In this document: positions 1 through 8,388 of the stretch, one piece after another | How the letters are laid out: each line of letters opens with the position of its first letter | Position numbering within the stretch: the stretch's first letter is position 1 | Source of the DNA: JACZUI01 sp965216725 | Lineage (GTDB): Bacteria > Actinomycetota > Acidimicrobiia > Spongiisociales > ZC4RG35 | DNA length: 64,000 nucleotides | Direction of reading: 5' to 3' | Assembly (NCBI GenBank): GCA_965216725.1 | Contig: CBDCGI010000007.1 | Location: 1 to 64,000, forward strand | Program-made: the position numbers and the translations under genes | Notes under the pieces: generated by a model | Database searches by the model: none | What the model saw: the letters and a program-made list of their open reading frames with translations, nothing else | Told to the model about the DNA's origin: nothing

Positions 1-952
1 GGCTCGGTTTTCGGCGGCCGGCCTTCGCTGGGATCCTGGATTTCCTACGGACTCGGCACCGAAACCGAGAATTTGCCAGGTTTCGTGGTGCTCAAAGACT
101 CGAACGCGATGGTCGTGAACGGCGTGCGTTGCTGGGGCTCCGGATTCATGCCGTCGATCCACCAGGGTGTGCTGCTAGAGTCCGGCGACCAACCGATCGC
201 GAACCTGAACAACCCGAAGGGCGTCACCACCACCCGTCAGGCGAAGAAGCTGAGTTTTCTGGAGCAATTGAACCAAAACCACTACCGCGGCCGCGAGTCG
301 AACACCGACCTGGAAGCGCGGATTCGCAGCTACGAGCTGGCCTTCAAAATGCAGGCGGAGGCGCCGGAAGCCGTGGACCTGGATTCCGAGCCCGACCACA
401 TCAAGTCGCTCTACGGCTTAGACAAAAAGGAAACCGAGGTCTACGGGCGTGAGTGCTTGCTGGCACGCCGGCTCGTCGAACGCGGCGTGCGATTCATTCA
501 GCTGTATCACGGAGCCGGCAGCAAGTGGGACAGCCACTCTGCCATGGAGAAAAACCACTCCCGCCTCTGCAACAACGTGGACCAGCCCATCGTCGGCCTG
601 ATCACGGATCTGAAACGGCGTGGATCTCCTCGATGAGACCCTGGTGATCTGGGGCGGCGAATTCGGGCGCACGCCGATGAGCGAAAAAGGTGACGGCCGC
701 GATCACAACCCAACCGGCTTCACCATGTGGATGGCCGGCGGTGGCGTGAAAGGCGGCCAAACGATCGGCTCGACCGACGATTTGGGGCTCTACGCGGTGG
801 AAGACAAGCTCCACGTTCACGACATCCACTCCACGATCATGGCGCTGATGGGGCTCGACCACACCGAGGTCGTTTACATGCACAAAGGCCGGCCGGAGCG
901 GGTGGATTTGAACGAAGGTCACGTGCATCGCGGCATTTCATCGCCTGTTTGA
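1..952 (+). CDS. DUF1501 family protein, 5' end outside window, frameshifted
   Basis: This is the C-terminal part of a DUF1501 (alkaline-phosphatase-superfamily relative) protein. The reading frame is open from base 1, so the start lies upstream of the window. Family motifs visible are RPSLGSWISYGLGTE near the left edge, NLPGFVVL, and WGGEFGRTPM near base 650. The first frame ends at a stop near 636. The continuation from about 620 to 952 is in another frame. The join LKRRG / LLDETLVIWGGEFG can be restored by removing one base near 622-625, so this is either a one-base insertion error or a young pseudogene. Such proteins usually sit beside DUF1549/DUF1553 cytochrome-like genes in Planctomycetes and Verrucomicrobia. 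The biochemical role is unknown. It belongs to the foreign first 4.67 kb. Confidence 0.8.
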
Positions 953-1004
953 AGTCCGTTGCACAAAACTTGCCATCCTGCGGCGTTCGTGTCAGGATTC
1001 CGGC

Positions 1005-2432
1005 ATGCTAGATACTCCGTTGCGTTCGTTAATGTTCTTCACCAACGTCATTGCGCTCGTCTTCGTGGGCGGCCTCTTTTTTAGTGGCAATAGCACCATT
1101 GCGTTCCGGTGGATGCCGATGGAGGGAGACTACTCCGCCGATGAGTTGAACGCGCTGCTCTACCCGACGACGACGGAAGAAGGCATGCCGGCGGAGGTTG
1201 CCGTTGCAACGGGCGACAAAGTGGATGACCCGCTAAACTACGTGCTTTGGCTGAACATGAGCGGTTTTCGGACCGACTACGTGGACAAAGCGCAGACCTC
1301 TTTTCTCGATAAGGCCACCAATCGCGGATTTTACTCGAAACGCCTCATTCCCGCCTTCCCGACCCTGCGTTGGCCCGGTCTGATTTCTCAAGCGACGGGA
1401 ACAACTCCTGACGTTCATGGAATTATCAGCGATACGATGCGAAATCCGGATTCTGGCGAAATCACCCGAAATCCCACGGAATTGTCGTTTTTGAAGGCGG
1501 AGCCGATCTGGACGACTGCCAAACGTCAGGGAATCAAGGTTTTGGTCCACGATTGGCCGTTTTCGCAAAAACAGCCAGCCGAACATGCCGCGGATTTTTT
1601 CCTGGCAGAGTTTGATCCCTCACTGACCGACACCGATCGGCTCAACGCTCTGCTGGATGCGTGGCAAACCAACGCGGGCACGGGAACCGATCGGCCGCGA
1701 CTCATTATGGCCAGCCTGAATGAGGTGGACGATGCTGCGCGGAAACATGGCTGCCGGGCCGAAGAAACCTACGCCGCGGTGAGTGCGGCTGATGAAGCCT
1801 TGGGCAAGTTTTTCGATGATGTGAAGGCCAAATGGCCCGAATTGGCCCGCAACGGAGATCGGCTTTATGTGGTGCTCAGCACGGATCACGGAATGATTGA
1901 CGTGACCAAACTCGTCAACTTGAAGGAGTTGATCGCCGAGGACATGAAACCCTATGCCCAAATGGCGTTCAGCGACACCATAGGCCACGTTTGGGTCCAG
2001 AATCTCCCGGATGGCGTTACGATGGACATCGCCCTGACAAAAATTGAGGAAGCCATGGGAGAACGGGTTTACTGGGATATTTACCGGCGCGACACGATTC
2101 CAGCGGATTGGAAATTGGGAACGGGCCCCCACATTGGCGATCTCGTAATTCAGCTCAAATCTGGGTACGCGTTTACGGATGAGAGTGGTCCGGAACCCGT
2201 TTTTGCGCCAGCTGAAGTGAACGGCCAACTAGCTGCAAGTGGTCTCGCCGTGAAGAGTTCATCGCGAATGCGCGGATCGACCTGGATTTTCGAGTTTCCA
2301 GAGTACGGCACAGCGCAGGAGGGCGGAGAAGTTGACGCGATCGGGCTTCACGCCACGATTTGCCAGCTTTTGGGTATAGAACCCGCTTCGGGTGCAAATT
2401 CGGCGGCGGTGGAGTTGAATTTGGAGAACTAA
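1005..2432 (+). CDS. alkaline-phosphatase-fold phosphodiesterase-like protein, probably inactive
   Basis: A 475-residue protein with one N-terminal hydrophobic segment (about residues 8-28), so probably membrane-anchored with the rest outside. The fold resembles type I phosphodiesterase/nucleotide pyrophosphatase: an FPTL(x)WPG block followed by TGTTPDVHGII, then STDHGMIDV for a metal-binding Asp-His pair, and a late HIGDLVIQLK block. Two positions normally essential in the family look changed. The first-strand metal-binding Asp-Gly appears as Ser-Gly (LNMSGFRTDY). The Thr nucleophile in FPTxTWP appears as Arg (FPTLRWPG). I therefore infer a pseudoenzyme or a changed activity. It follows the DUF1501 gene by 52 bases and faces cdsA convergently. 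Confidence 0.7.
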   Translation: MLDTPLRSLMFFTNVIALVFVGGLFFSGNSTIAFRWMPMEGDYSADELNALLYPTTTEEGMPAEVAVATGDKVDDPLNYVLWLNMSGFRTDYVDKAQTSFLDKATNRGFYSKRLIPAFPTLRWPGLISQATGTTPDVHGIISDTMRNPDSGEITRNPTELSFLKAEPIWTTAKRQGIKVLVHDWPFSQKQPAEHAADFFLAEFDPSLTDTDRLNALLDAWQTNAGTGTDRPRLIMASLNEVDDAARKHGCRAEETYAAVSAADEALGKFFDDVKAKWPELARNGDRLYVVLSTDHGMIDVTKLVNLKELIAEDMKPYAQMAFSDTIGHVWVQNLPDGVTMDIALTKIEEAMGERVYWDIYRRDTIPADWKLGTGPHIGDLVIQLKSGYAFTDESGPEPVFAPAEVNGQLAASGLAVKSSSRMRGSTWIFEFPEYGTAQEGGEVDAIGLHATICQLLGIEPASGANSAAVELNLEN

Positions 2433-2471
2433 CCCGGGTTAAGGAGCACATTTATTGGCTCGACCGGCAAA

Positions 2472-3392
2472 TTAATTCAGCACGAAGAAACGCAGGTAGC
2501 AGTACATCACCGGCGCGGTGAAAAGGATGCTGTCGATCAAATCCAGAACGCCGCCGATTCCCGGCATGACTTGGCCGGAATCTTTCGTCGTAAGGCTGCG
2601 TTTGAGGACCGACTCCGCCAAATCGCCCAAAACCGCGGTCAGTGCCAGGATGAGCGCCAAAATGCAGGTATGTTTCGTGGTTAGGAGCGGAACATCGCTT
2701 CCCATCAAACCCGTTACCACAAACGCGGCGACGAAAGCGCCTAAAAGCGCGCCGCCGAACCCTTCCCAGGTTTTGCCCGGGCTAATGTGCGGGATCATCT
2801 TGTGCTTGCCGATTAACGAACCAATCGCGTAGGCGCCGGAGTCGGTGAATTTGGTGACGGCGAGGAGAAAAAGCAGGTATCCTCGGCCGGGAACGGCGTT
2901 GGTATGTTGTCCGTCCTGGAAAAACGTGATCCGCGTGACGAAGCCAAAGAGAAAGGCGATGTAGATGAATCCGAAAACCGCTGACATCACCGTAATGTGG
3001 GTGCGCCCGGGCTCGACGGCGGAACGCAGGTTGACGGCAAAGGCCAGGAAGACGACCGCGACGATTCCCACGCAATCGAAGAAACTGAAGTGGTCGGTTC
3101 GGCCTTTCGAGGCCAGCCAGAAACAGGCCGTGCAATGGGCAACCGCGATGAGCGTTGTGACGACGCCTTCGGACCGGGTGGGATTCTTGACGAGGCGAAA
3201 ATATTCTAGCGTCCCGATGGTGACCATGATGACAATGATCAGATAAAACAAAACCGGGTGCGCGGAAATGAGTCCGGCGCCGACGAGCGCCCAGAGCGCT
3301 AACGTCGAGACCATGCGATTGCGAAACGCGATGCGTTTCTCGTTGCTGAGCGCCGGTTTGGCGGCTGGTTTGGATCTTTCGTCAGTCGACAT
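2472..3392 (-). CDS. cdsA: phosphatidate cytidylyltransferase
   Basis: CdsA makes CDP-diacylglycerol from phosphatidic acid and CTP at the membrane, the branch point of phospholipid synthesis. The protein is about 306 residues from the ATG at 3392. The open frame extends further upstream, but those residues are unlike the family. Multiple membrane segments are visible, as are the conserved SPGKTWEGFGGA block and the C-terminal signature SVLKRSLTTKDSGQVMPG followed by GGVLDLIDS. The length is in the family range. The sulfatase gene lies 115 bases upstream on the same strand. It is part of the Planctomycete/Verrucomicrobia-like segment. Confidence 0.9.
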   Translation of the reverse strand: MSTDERSKPAAKPALSNEKRIAFRNRMVSTLALWALVGAGLISAHPVLFYLIIVIMVTIGTLEYFRLVKNPTRSEGVVTTLIAVAHCTACFWLASKGRTDHFSFFDCVGIVAVVFLAFAVNLRSAVEPGRTHITVMSAVFGFIYIAFLFGFVTRITFFQDGQHTNAVPGRGYLLFLLAVTKFTDSGAYAIGSLIGKHKMIPHISPGKTWEGFGGALLGAFVAAFVVTGLMGSDVPLLTTKHTCILALILALTAVLGDLAESVLKRSLTTKDSGQVMPGIGGVLDLIDSILFTAPVMYCYLRFFVLN

Positions 3393-3507
3393 GAGGTGGC
3401 TGGAAACGCCGCGCCCAGCGAAGATGGTAGCGGGCCGAATGGCAAGCCTAACCCGCGAAAAAATTCCCCGTACCAACGGGGAGTTGCCAGGCGGGCGATG
3501 GGGGAGG

Positions 3508-4680
3508 CTAGGTTAAAATCGCGTCTAATTGCTCGCGCGTTTTCGGGTGCTCCAGGTAGGGATCTCCATGCCGCTCAGCATAGCCGGAAAGCTTGGCCGC
3601 CAGTTTCTTCGCGACGTCGGGCTGCGTTTTCACGAAGTTGATGAGTTCGTCCGGATCTTGTTCCAAATCCAGCAACCAAGCTTCATCTTTCGACGACAAA
3701 ATCAGCTTATGTCGCGGAGTTACCGCGCTGATCCAGCCGCTGGTATCGCCCGGCTTTCCGGTTCCGCGCATGAAGGTCACGTTTTCCCAGGTTTCGGCGC
3801 CGGATTTACCGCACAACAGTTGGCTAGCATCGCGGCCTTCCTCTTTGCCGGCGGTTTCCACGCCCATCATGGCCAACATCGTCGGCAAGAAGTCAACCGT
3901 GTTGATCACCTCATCGGCTTGCCTACCGGCTGGGATTTGAGCCGGAAATCGCGCCACGAAAGGCACCTTGGCCGAAGCTTCCAGCGGGATGCCTTTGTTC
4001 TGGCGATGGTGTTCGCCGCGCATATCACCGTGATCGGCAGTGAAGACCACGATCGTATTATCCAGCAGATCGCGATCGCGTAACGCAGCGAGCAATTTTC
4101 CCACGCAATCGTCGATGCACTTCATCATGCCGTGATAGCTGGCCATTTTATAATGACAGCGCTGCGGCGCGGCCCAACTGGGCACACCATCTTCGTCCTT
4201 ATCATAAGTGCGCGGCTTCTCGACAACGGAATCGTCGAACATCGTATCATAAGGCGCTCGAACCGTGTCCGGCCCATGAGGATCGGGAATGCTAAGCATA
4301 TAACAAAAGGGCTCAGCCTTGTGCTCGTCGATGAAGTCGATCGTCCGATTGGTCAAAAAGTCGGTGGCGAAGGATTCTTCATCGGCGCCTCGCACGGAAT
4401 AGGTCGGCTTGTCTTTTTGGTCCCGGGCTTTGACGCGCGGACCATCGGGCGTGTCTTCGAATTGTTTCCAATGTCCCCGGTTAAACATATAGCGGTTGTC
4501 CGCGAAGCCGAAGTTGCGCTCGGGGCCCCACTGCGGTTTTCCGATGCCATCCAGGTGCCACTTCCCGGCATAACCTGTCGCATAACCAGCCTTTCTCAGG
4601 GTTTCGGCGAAACTCACGATGTTATCGTCCAACGGAACATTGTTAGTCGTGACCGGCGTGTTTTGTGGGTATTGAGGCCC
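3508..4680 (-). CDS. sulfatase, N-terminus lost at contig junction
   Basis: A type I sulfatase-family hydrolase (arylsulfatase/choline-sulfatase type), likely exported, removing sulfate from carbohydrate or small sulfate esters. Visible parts are YPQNTPVTTNNVPLDDN, GYATGYAGKWHLDG with the family Lys-His, and FTADHGDMRGEH with the metal-binding Asp-His. The N-terminal catalytic CxPxR segment, where formylglycine forms, is absent. In the upstream direction the frame stops at a TAA near 4700, inside sequence that belongs to a different gene on the other strand. About 120 N-terminal residues are missing compared with ordinary family members. The break coincides with the break of the penicillin-binding protein, so I read it as an assembly junction rather than gene decay. 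Confidence 0.85.
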   Translation of the reverse strand, partial: GPQYPQNTPVTTNNVPLDDNIVSFAETLRKAGYATGYAGKWHLDGIGKPQWGPERNFGFADNRYMFNRGHWKQFEDTPDGPRVKARDQKDKPTYSVRGADEESFATDFLTNRTIDFIDEHKAEPFCYMLSIPDPHGPDTVRAPYDTMFDDSVVEKPRTYDKDEDGVPSWAAPQRCHYKMASYHGMMKCIDDCVGKLLAALRDRDLLDNTIVVFTADHGDMRGEHHRQNKGIPLEASAKVPFVARFPAQIPAGRQADEVINTVDFLPTMLAMMGVETAGKEEGRDASQLLCGKSGAETWENVTFMRGTGKPGDTSGWISAVTPRHKLILSSKDEAWLLDLEQDPDELINFVKTQPDVAKKLAAKLSGYAERHGDPYLEHPKTREQLDAILT

Positions 4681-4690
4681 AGCAGGTGCC
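4655..4690. other. probable chimeric junction between two genomes
   Basis: Sulfatase homology on the minus strand ends at about 4673-4680. Penicillin-binding protein homology on the plus strand begins at about 4668. Neither gene has its missing half nearby. Left of this point the gene set is Planctomycete/Verrucomicrobia-like, and right of it actinobacterial. No transposase, tRNA or direct repeat is visible here that would suggest integration. The exact base cannot be fixed by eye. Confidence 0.7.
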
Positions 4691-5282
4691 GTTGGAGGAT
4701 CTGGTTATCAACGGCCAGCCTTACAGCCGGGTGTTCGGAGGATCAGTGCCGGCACCGATCTGGGCCGAATTCATGACCTACGTTCATCAGGACTTGCCAG
4801 TGCTCGATTTCCTCGAAGAGCCGGAGAACATCGAGAAGTACCTCGTACCACCGGCGACGACGGTCCCCTCCGTGATCGGCCTCACCGTCGAGGAAGCCTC
4901 GGAACGGCTTGCCGACTCCTTGCTCAACGTGACGATTGAAGAAGTTGCTTCGTTGGAGCCGGAGGGCATCGTCATCAACCAGTCGAACGAGCCCGGGTCC
5001 TCACTGACCCAAGGCAGCTTCGTGACCATCTTCGTTTCCACCGGGGAAACGCCGACTGGGACCATCCCCAAACTGACGGGACTCACCATCGAGGAGGCCG
5101 TCGCCCGTCTCCTCGAATTCGAGGAGACGACCGGAGTCGCTGTTGCCTGGGTGCAGCAGAAGGCGGATGTGAACAATCCGAACCGCGTCGGCAAAGTCAT
5201 TTCTACCAACCCAGAATCGGGAACGAAGGTGGAAGGCACTTTGCAGATCGTTCTGGTTGTGGGCCAAGCCCCCTCGTCCTGA
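4665..5282 (+). CDS. penicillin-binding protein C-terminus with two PASTA domains (5' truncated)
   Basis: C-terminal end of a bifunctional (class A) penicillin-binding protein. The start of the readable frame, VFGGSVPAPIWAEFM, is the block that closes the transpeptidase domain in actinobacterial PBP1A-type proteins. It is followed by two PASTA domains: residues about 60-125 beginning PSVIGLTVEEA, and about 130-203 beginning IPKLTGLTIEEA. PASTA domains bind peptidoglycan or muropeptides outside the cell. The glycosyltransferase and most of the transpeptidase domain are missing at the contig junction, so 4665 is not a real start. A strong hairpin lies just downstream. Confidence 0.8.
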   Translation: MGIEAQQVPLEDLVINGQPYSRVFGGSVPAPIWAEFMTYVHQDLPVLDFLEEPENIEKYLVPPATTVPSVIGLTVEEASERLADSLLNVTIEEVASLEPEGIVINQSNEPGSSLTQGSFVTIFVSTGETPTGTIPKLTGLTIEEAVARLLEFEETTGVAVAWVQQKADVNNPNRVGKVISTNPESGTKVEGTLQIVLVVGQAPSS

Positions 5283-5301
5283 CCGATCCTTCGTCCGACC
5301 C

Positions 5302-5353
5302 CGTCGAGTGTGCTTGTCCTCTCGATTCGTGGGTAGGACAAGCACACTCGACG
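5302..5353 (+). terminator. strong hairpin after the PBP gene
   Basis: A perfect 19-base inverted repeat, left arm 5302-5320 and right arm 5335-5353, with a 14-base loop, begins 20 bases after the PBP stop codon. There is no clear T-run after it. It fits an intrinsic-type actinobacterial terminator, but another RNA-hairpin role is possible. Confidence 0.6.
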
Positions 5354-5402
5354 TCGTTGCTGGTTTCCACGAGCAAAGTTTTCGCGCTTTAGCTTTCACC
5401 AC

Positions 5403-5432
5403 TTGACAGTAGCTAGCGATATTTAATAGAAC
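5403..5432 (+). promoter_or_regulatory. possible sigma-70-type promoter
   Basis: TTGACA at 5403-5408 is followed after 18 bases by TAGAAC at 5427-5432, in a locally AT-rich stretch that stands out from its surroundings. It lies upstream of the small plus-strand gene at 5499. This is a motif match only. Confidence 0.3.
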
Positions 5433-5498
5433 TTACCACTATGAGAAACCGGGCCCTCCGCCGGCAGTCAAGGCGTTCGTCCTCCGAATCCTCAAGCC

Positions 5499-5856
5499 GT
5501 GTCGTCAGCGGGGAGCCCGGTTCGACGGACGGCGCGCATTCGCCCCACAGTCGAGGTCAAGCTGGCCAGCTGGCCGGGAGCGGTGAGCGTCTACGACCCG
5601 TATGTCCGCCGCTTCTGGGTGGCCGCACTCGGAACCGGTGCCGTAGCCGAGCTGCTCCGTTTGGCGAGAGCCGCCGAGAAGGGCGAGGCAGTGCGGCTGC
5701 CGCGATACCTCCCGACCCTCCTGCGTTCCGGCCTTGTCCGAGCCACTAGCGGAGGACTGCTCATCTCATTGCTGGTACCCACGGTCCCGAGGGCAATGGC
5801 TTGGAGATTCCCCCCTTCTCTTCAAGCTGAGCATGCCCGGTGGATGGCAGGACTAA
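5499..5856 (+). CDS. small protein of unknown function, probably frameshifted near its end
   Basis: About 115 residues that look protein-like: VEVKLASWPGAVSVYDPYV, then an Ala/Leu-rich helix, then FPPSLQAEHARW. I do not recognise a function. The literal frame begins at GTG 5499 and stays open to 6554, but after about 5850 it merely runs antisense through the flippase gene. An out-of-frame TAA at 5854-5856 would end the protein back-to-back with the flippase stop. Because this region holds several one-base insertions, I propose that the true gene ends at 5856. The N-terminus is also uncertain. Confidence 0.4.
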
Positions 5857-7062
5857 CGCCGGCCGGCGAGGATGGCCATCAGGAGAAGGGCTGTTCCCTC
5901 ACCGACCGCAAAGGACGCAGCCACCCGGACGTCAGGATCGCCGCCAAGAACGACAACCGCCAGCACTGCGACGAGGAGACCACCGGTCCATGCCATGGCC
6001 AGCCTCCTGGTCCGGGCCTCCGCCACCAGCACCTGACCGGCGACTTGAGCCGCTGCCGCCGCCATCACGCCACCAGCCGCAAACATGGCGACGGTGGTGC
6101 CTGGGTCGGAACTCATCGCCGAAGAGAAGGCCGACAACGTCGGAGCCGACCAGCCTTCCAACAAGCGCCCCGAGAACCGGCGAGTGCTGCGCCTCCGGCT
6201 ACGACGCTCCGAGCGATCCCGAGAGAGCTGTTGCAGGTTCCTGGCGTGGGACAGGCCCACCAGATAAGGCAGAATCCGCCCCTGCAGATTCAGAATCAGC
6301 GTCAACGGTGCCCGAAACAACGTGAATGTGACGAAGGTGATGGAGACCAATTCTGGGTCGGCGCCGAGAATGCCAACCGCGATCGGTGCCCCGGCCAACA
6401 GCATCTGCGAAGACGCCGAGCCGCCGGCGTAACCGGCCAGGAACCGAGGTGCGGGGGCCACCGGGCTTCGTTCGTCACCAACGTCGCGACGCCACCATCC
6501 CATACCCAATACTGCGAAGCCGCCGAGCACCATGGCCCACCCCAGCGATTGTGACGTAGCGGCAAGCTGGATGGCCACAATCCCGGCGGCAAGTCTGACG
6601 ACGGTTTCGATGATCAGAACCCACCCGACGTCGGCGAAGCGTCTCCCCCCCGCCAAGACTCCCTTGGCCACGTAGAGCAGGGAGTAGCCCGCCATGATCA
6701 TGACGATTTGCACCACGAATTCCGAGGCTCCCCTCAAAGAAACGATCCAAAGTGACCAGCACAAACCCGGCCCCGAGCAGCGATGAGATGAGAGCCATGC
6801 CCACAACGGGAGCGAGGTCGTACGGAATCACCTTCCGCCCGGAGGCCACCTCTCGTGTGATGTATTGCTCGAGGGGAATCAACAACACCGTGGCCAGGAT
6901 GAAGAAGGTCGTCCACAGGACGCTCACCGGGGCGAACTCCTCAGTGCCCAGGGCCCTGCCCCCATACACTTGGAACAGGTAGGCACCGAACGCGCCGACG
7001 AACCCTCCGGTGATCATGAAGGTTGTGCCCGGGGCGCGGAACCCGCGGGGACTCGACTTCAA
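5853..7062 (-). CDS. membrane flippase/polysaccharide transporter-like protein, frameshifted
   Basis: An oligosaccharide flippase-like (MATE/MOP superfamily, Wzx-type) membrane protein, expected to move lipid-linked sugars across the membrane. The N-terminal part (7062 to about 6730) begins KSSPRGFRAPGTTFMITGG and has three to four membrane segments. The C-terminal part (about 6730 to 5853) is in another frame, with GASEFVVQIVMIMAGYSLLY and several more segments. The frames join at FFEG / ASEFVV if one base near 6730 is removed. Start TTG at 7062, or the ATG a few codons later, both fit. It lies just downstream of the sugar-phosphate transferase, which fits a shared glycan pathway. It is either a sequencing error or a pseudogene. 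Confidence 0.65.
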
Positions 7063-8358
7063 CCGTCGGGATGCTCACCTGGCGCCATTGCCCGTTCAGG
7101 ACGGTCCAGACACTTTCCCAGAGGACCTTCAGATCCATGATCGGCGACATGTTCTTGATGTAATAGAGGTCATACGTCAGCTTCTCGATGGTGTCTGCCT
7201 GATCATCGGCATATCCGTAATTGACTTGCGCCCAACCTGTGACCCCAGGGCGAACCATGTGGCGATGTGAATAGAAGGGGATCTCCTTTGCGAAATCACG
7301 TGCGAAAGAGACTTGCTCGGCTCGTGGCCCAACTAGCGACATGTCACCTTTCAGCACGTTCCAAAGCTGAGGTATCTCGTCCAATCGGGACTTTCGGAGC
7401 CAGGAGCCGCCCCTTATCAGCCGAGGATCGTCAGCGGCAGCGAACCGGGGACCGTCTTTCTCTGCATCCACGGTCATGGTCCGGAATTTGAACATAGTGA
7501 AGTGGCGCTCGCCCAGGCCGGTCCGCTCCTGAGCGAAGATGACCGGTCCTGGGGAAGAGACTTTGATGAAGATTGCCACCCCAGCTGCCAGCAAGAGCCA
7601 AACTGGCAACGTCACTACCACTGAAAAGAACGTCGAATATTCGCTTGCCCGGAAGCCAGGGTGCCACCTCGAGAAGAGGAGCCGATATCTCCCAACCTTC
7701 GTTGAGATGAACCAGCGGGACCCGGCCGGTGTGGTATTCGTATCGAGAGGTGAAGGGTCGAATTCGATAGCCGGCCATGTCGCACGACGAAAGGAATGAG
7801 GCCACCTGTGGTGATAAGAACGGAACGCAGGTCAACGGCGATGGTGACATCCCTGTCAGGTGGATCCGGAACACCGTCGAAATCGGGCGCCAGCACCCAC
7901 TTCACGCTTGCGTGCTCCGAATCAGCCAGGTCGTCCGCAAGCTTCTTCTCCGATGTAATCAGGCCGAGGTTCTCGGTCCAGGGTCTCCTACGTCGGACCA
8001 GGCGATGCGATGTGGCGAGGATCAACCAGCCGACCCCGGACTGGAGAAGGAAGGACCTGGAGAAATACCCGCGGAACAGGACGAGTAGGAACGCAGTGAG
8101 GGCCACCGTCCCAAGTCCAATGGCCACCATCCGGCCATAGGTCGGTCGGGGCACTCCGGGCCCGGGCATCCGGGCGGTGGCCACCGACATCACCACCATC
8201 GAGCCCACCATGAACCCGATCATGGGGAGTGTCGATTGCCCGTTCACCGTGGCCGGGGGCAGTAGAGACCCGAAAGTGATCCATGAGGCAACAGCGCCCG
8301 ATATCAGGAGGGCGACGACGTCGGAAACCCCGAGCGAGACCAAGAACCGGCTTCGCAT
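6941..8358 (-). CDS. polyprenyl glycosylphosphotransferase (WbaP/ExoY type), two frameshifts
   Basis: An initiating enzyme of surface-glycan synthesis that transfers a sugar-1-phosphate to undecaprenyl phosphate. Three frames must be combined. From 8358 to about 7790 there are several membrane helices and a nucleotide-binding-like region. From about 7790 to 7620 the frame reads DMAGYRIRPFTSRYEYHTG to KRIFDVLF. From about 7620 onward is the catalytic domain with SPGPVIFAQERTG, FKFRTM, SRLDEIPQLWNVLKGDMS, VGPR, and RPGVTGWAQVNYG. Each frame change is repaired by removing one base (near 7790 and 7620). The last frame runs to 6941, overlapping the flippase start by about 120 bases. The true stop is probably near 7050. 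The first ATG is at 8358. Confidence 0.75.
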
Positions 8359-8388
8359 CAAACCAGAATGCTACGGGAGTAGCCGTCT

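Noticed and set aside
5857..6554. Continuation of the plus-strand frame from 5499 through the flippase region
   Set aside because: The translated sequence here is Pro/Arg/His-rich and reads antisense to membrane helices of the flippase, so it is not believed to be coding.
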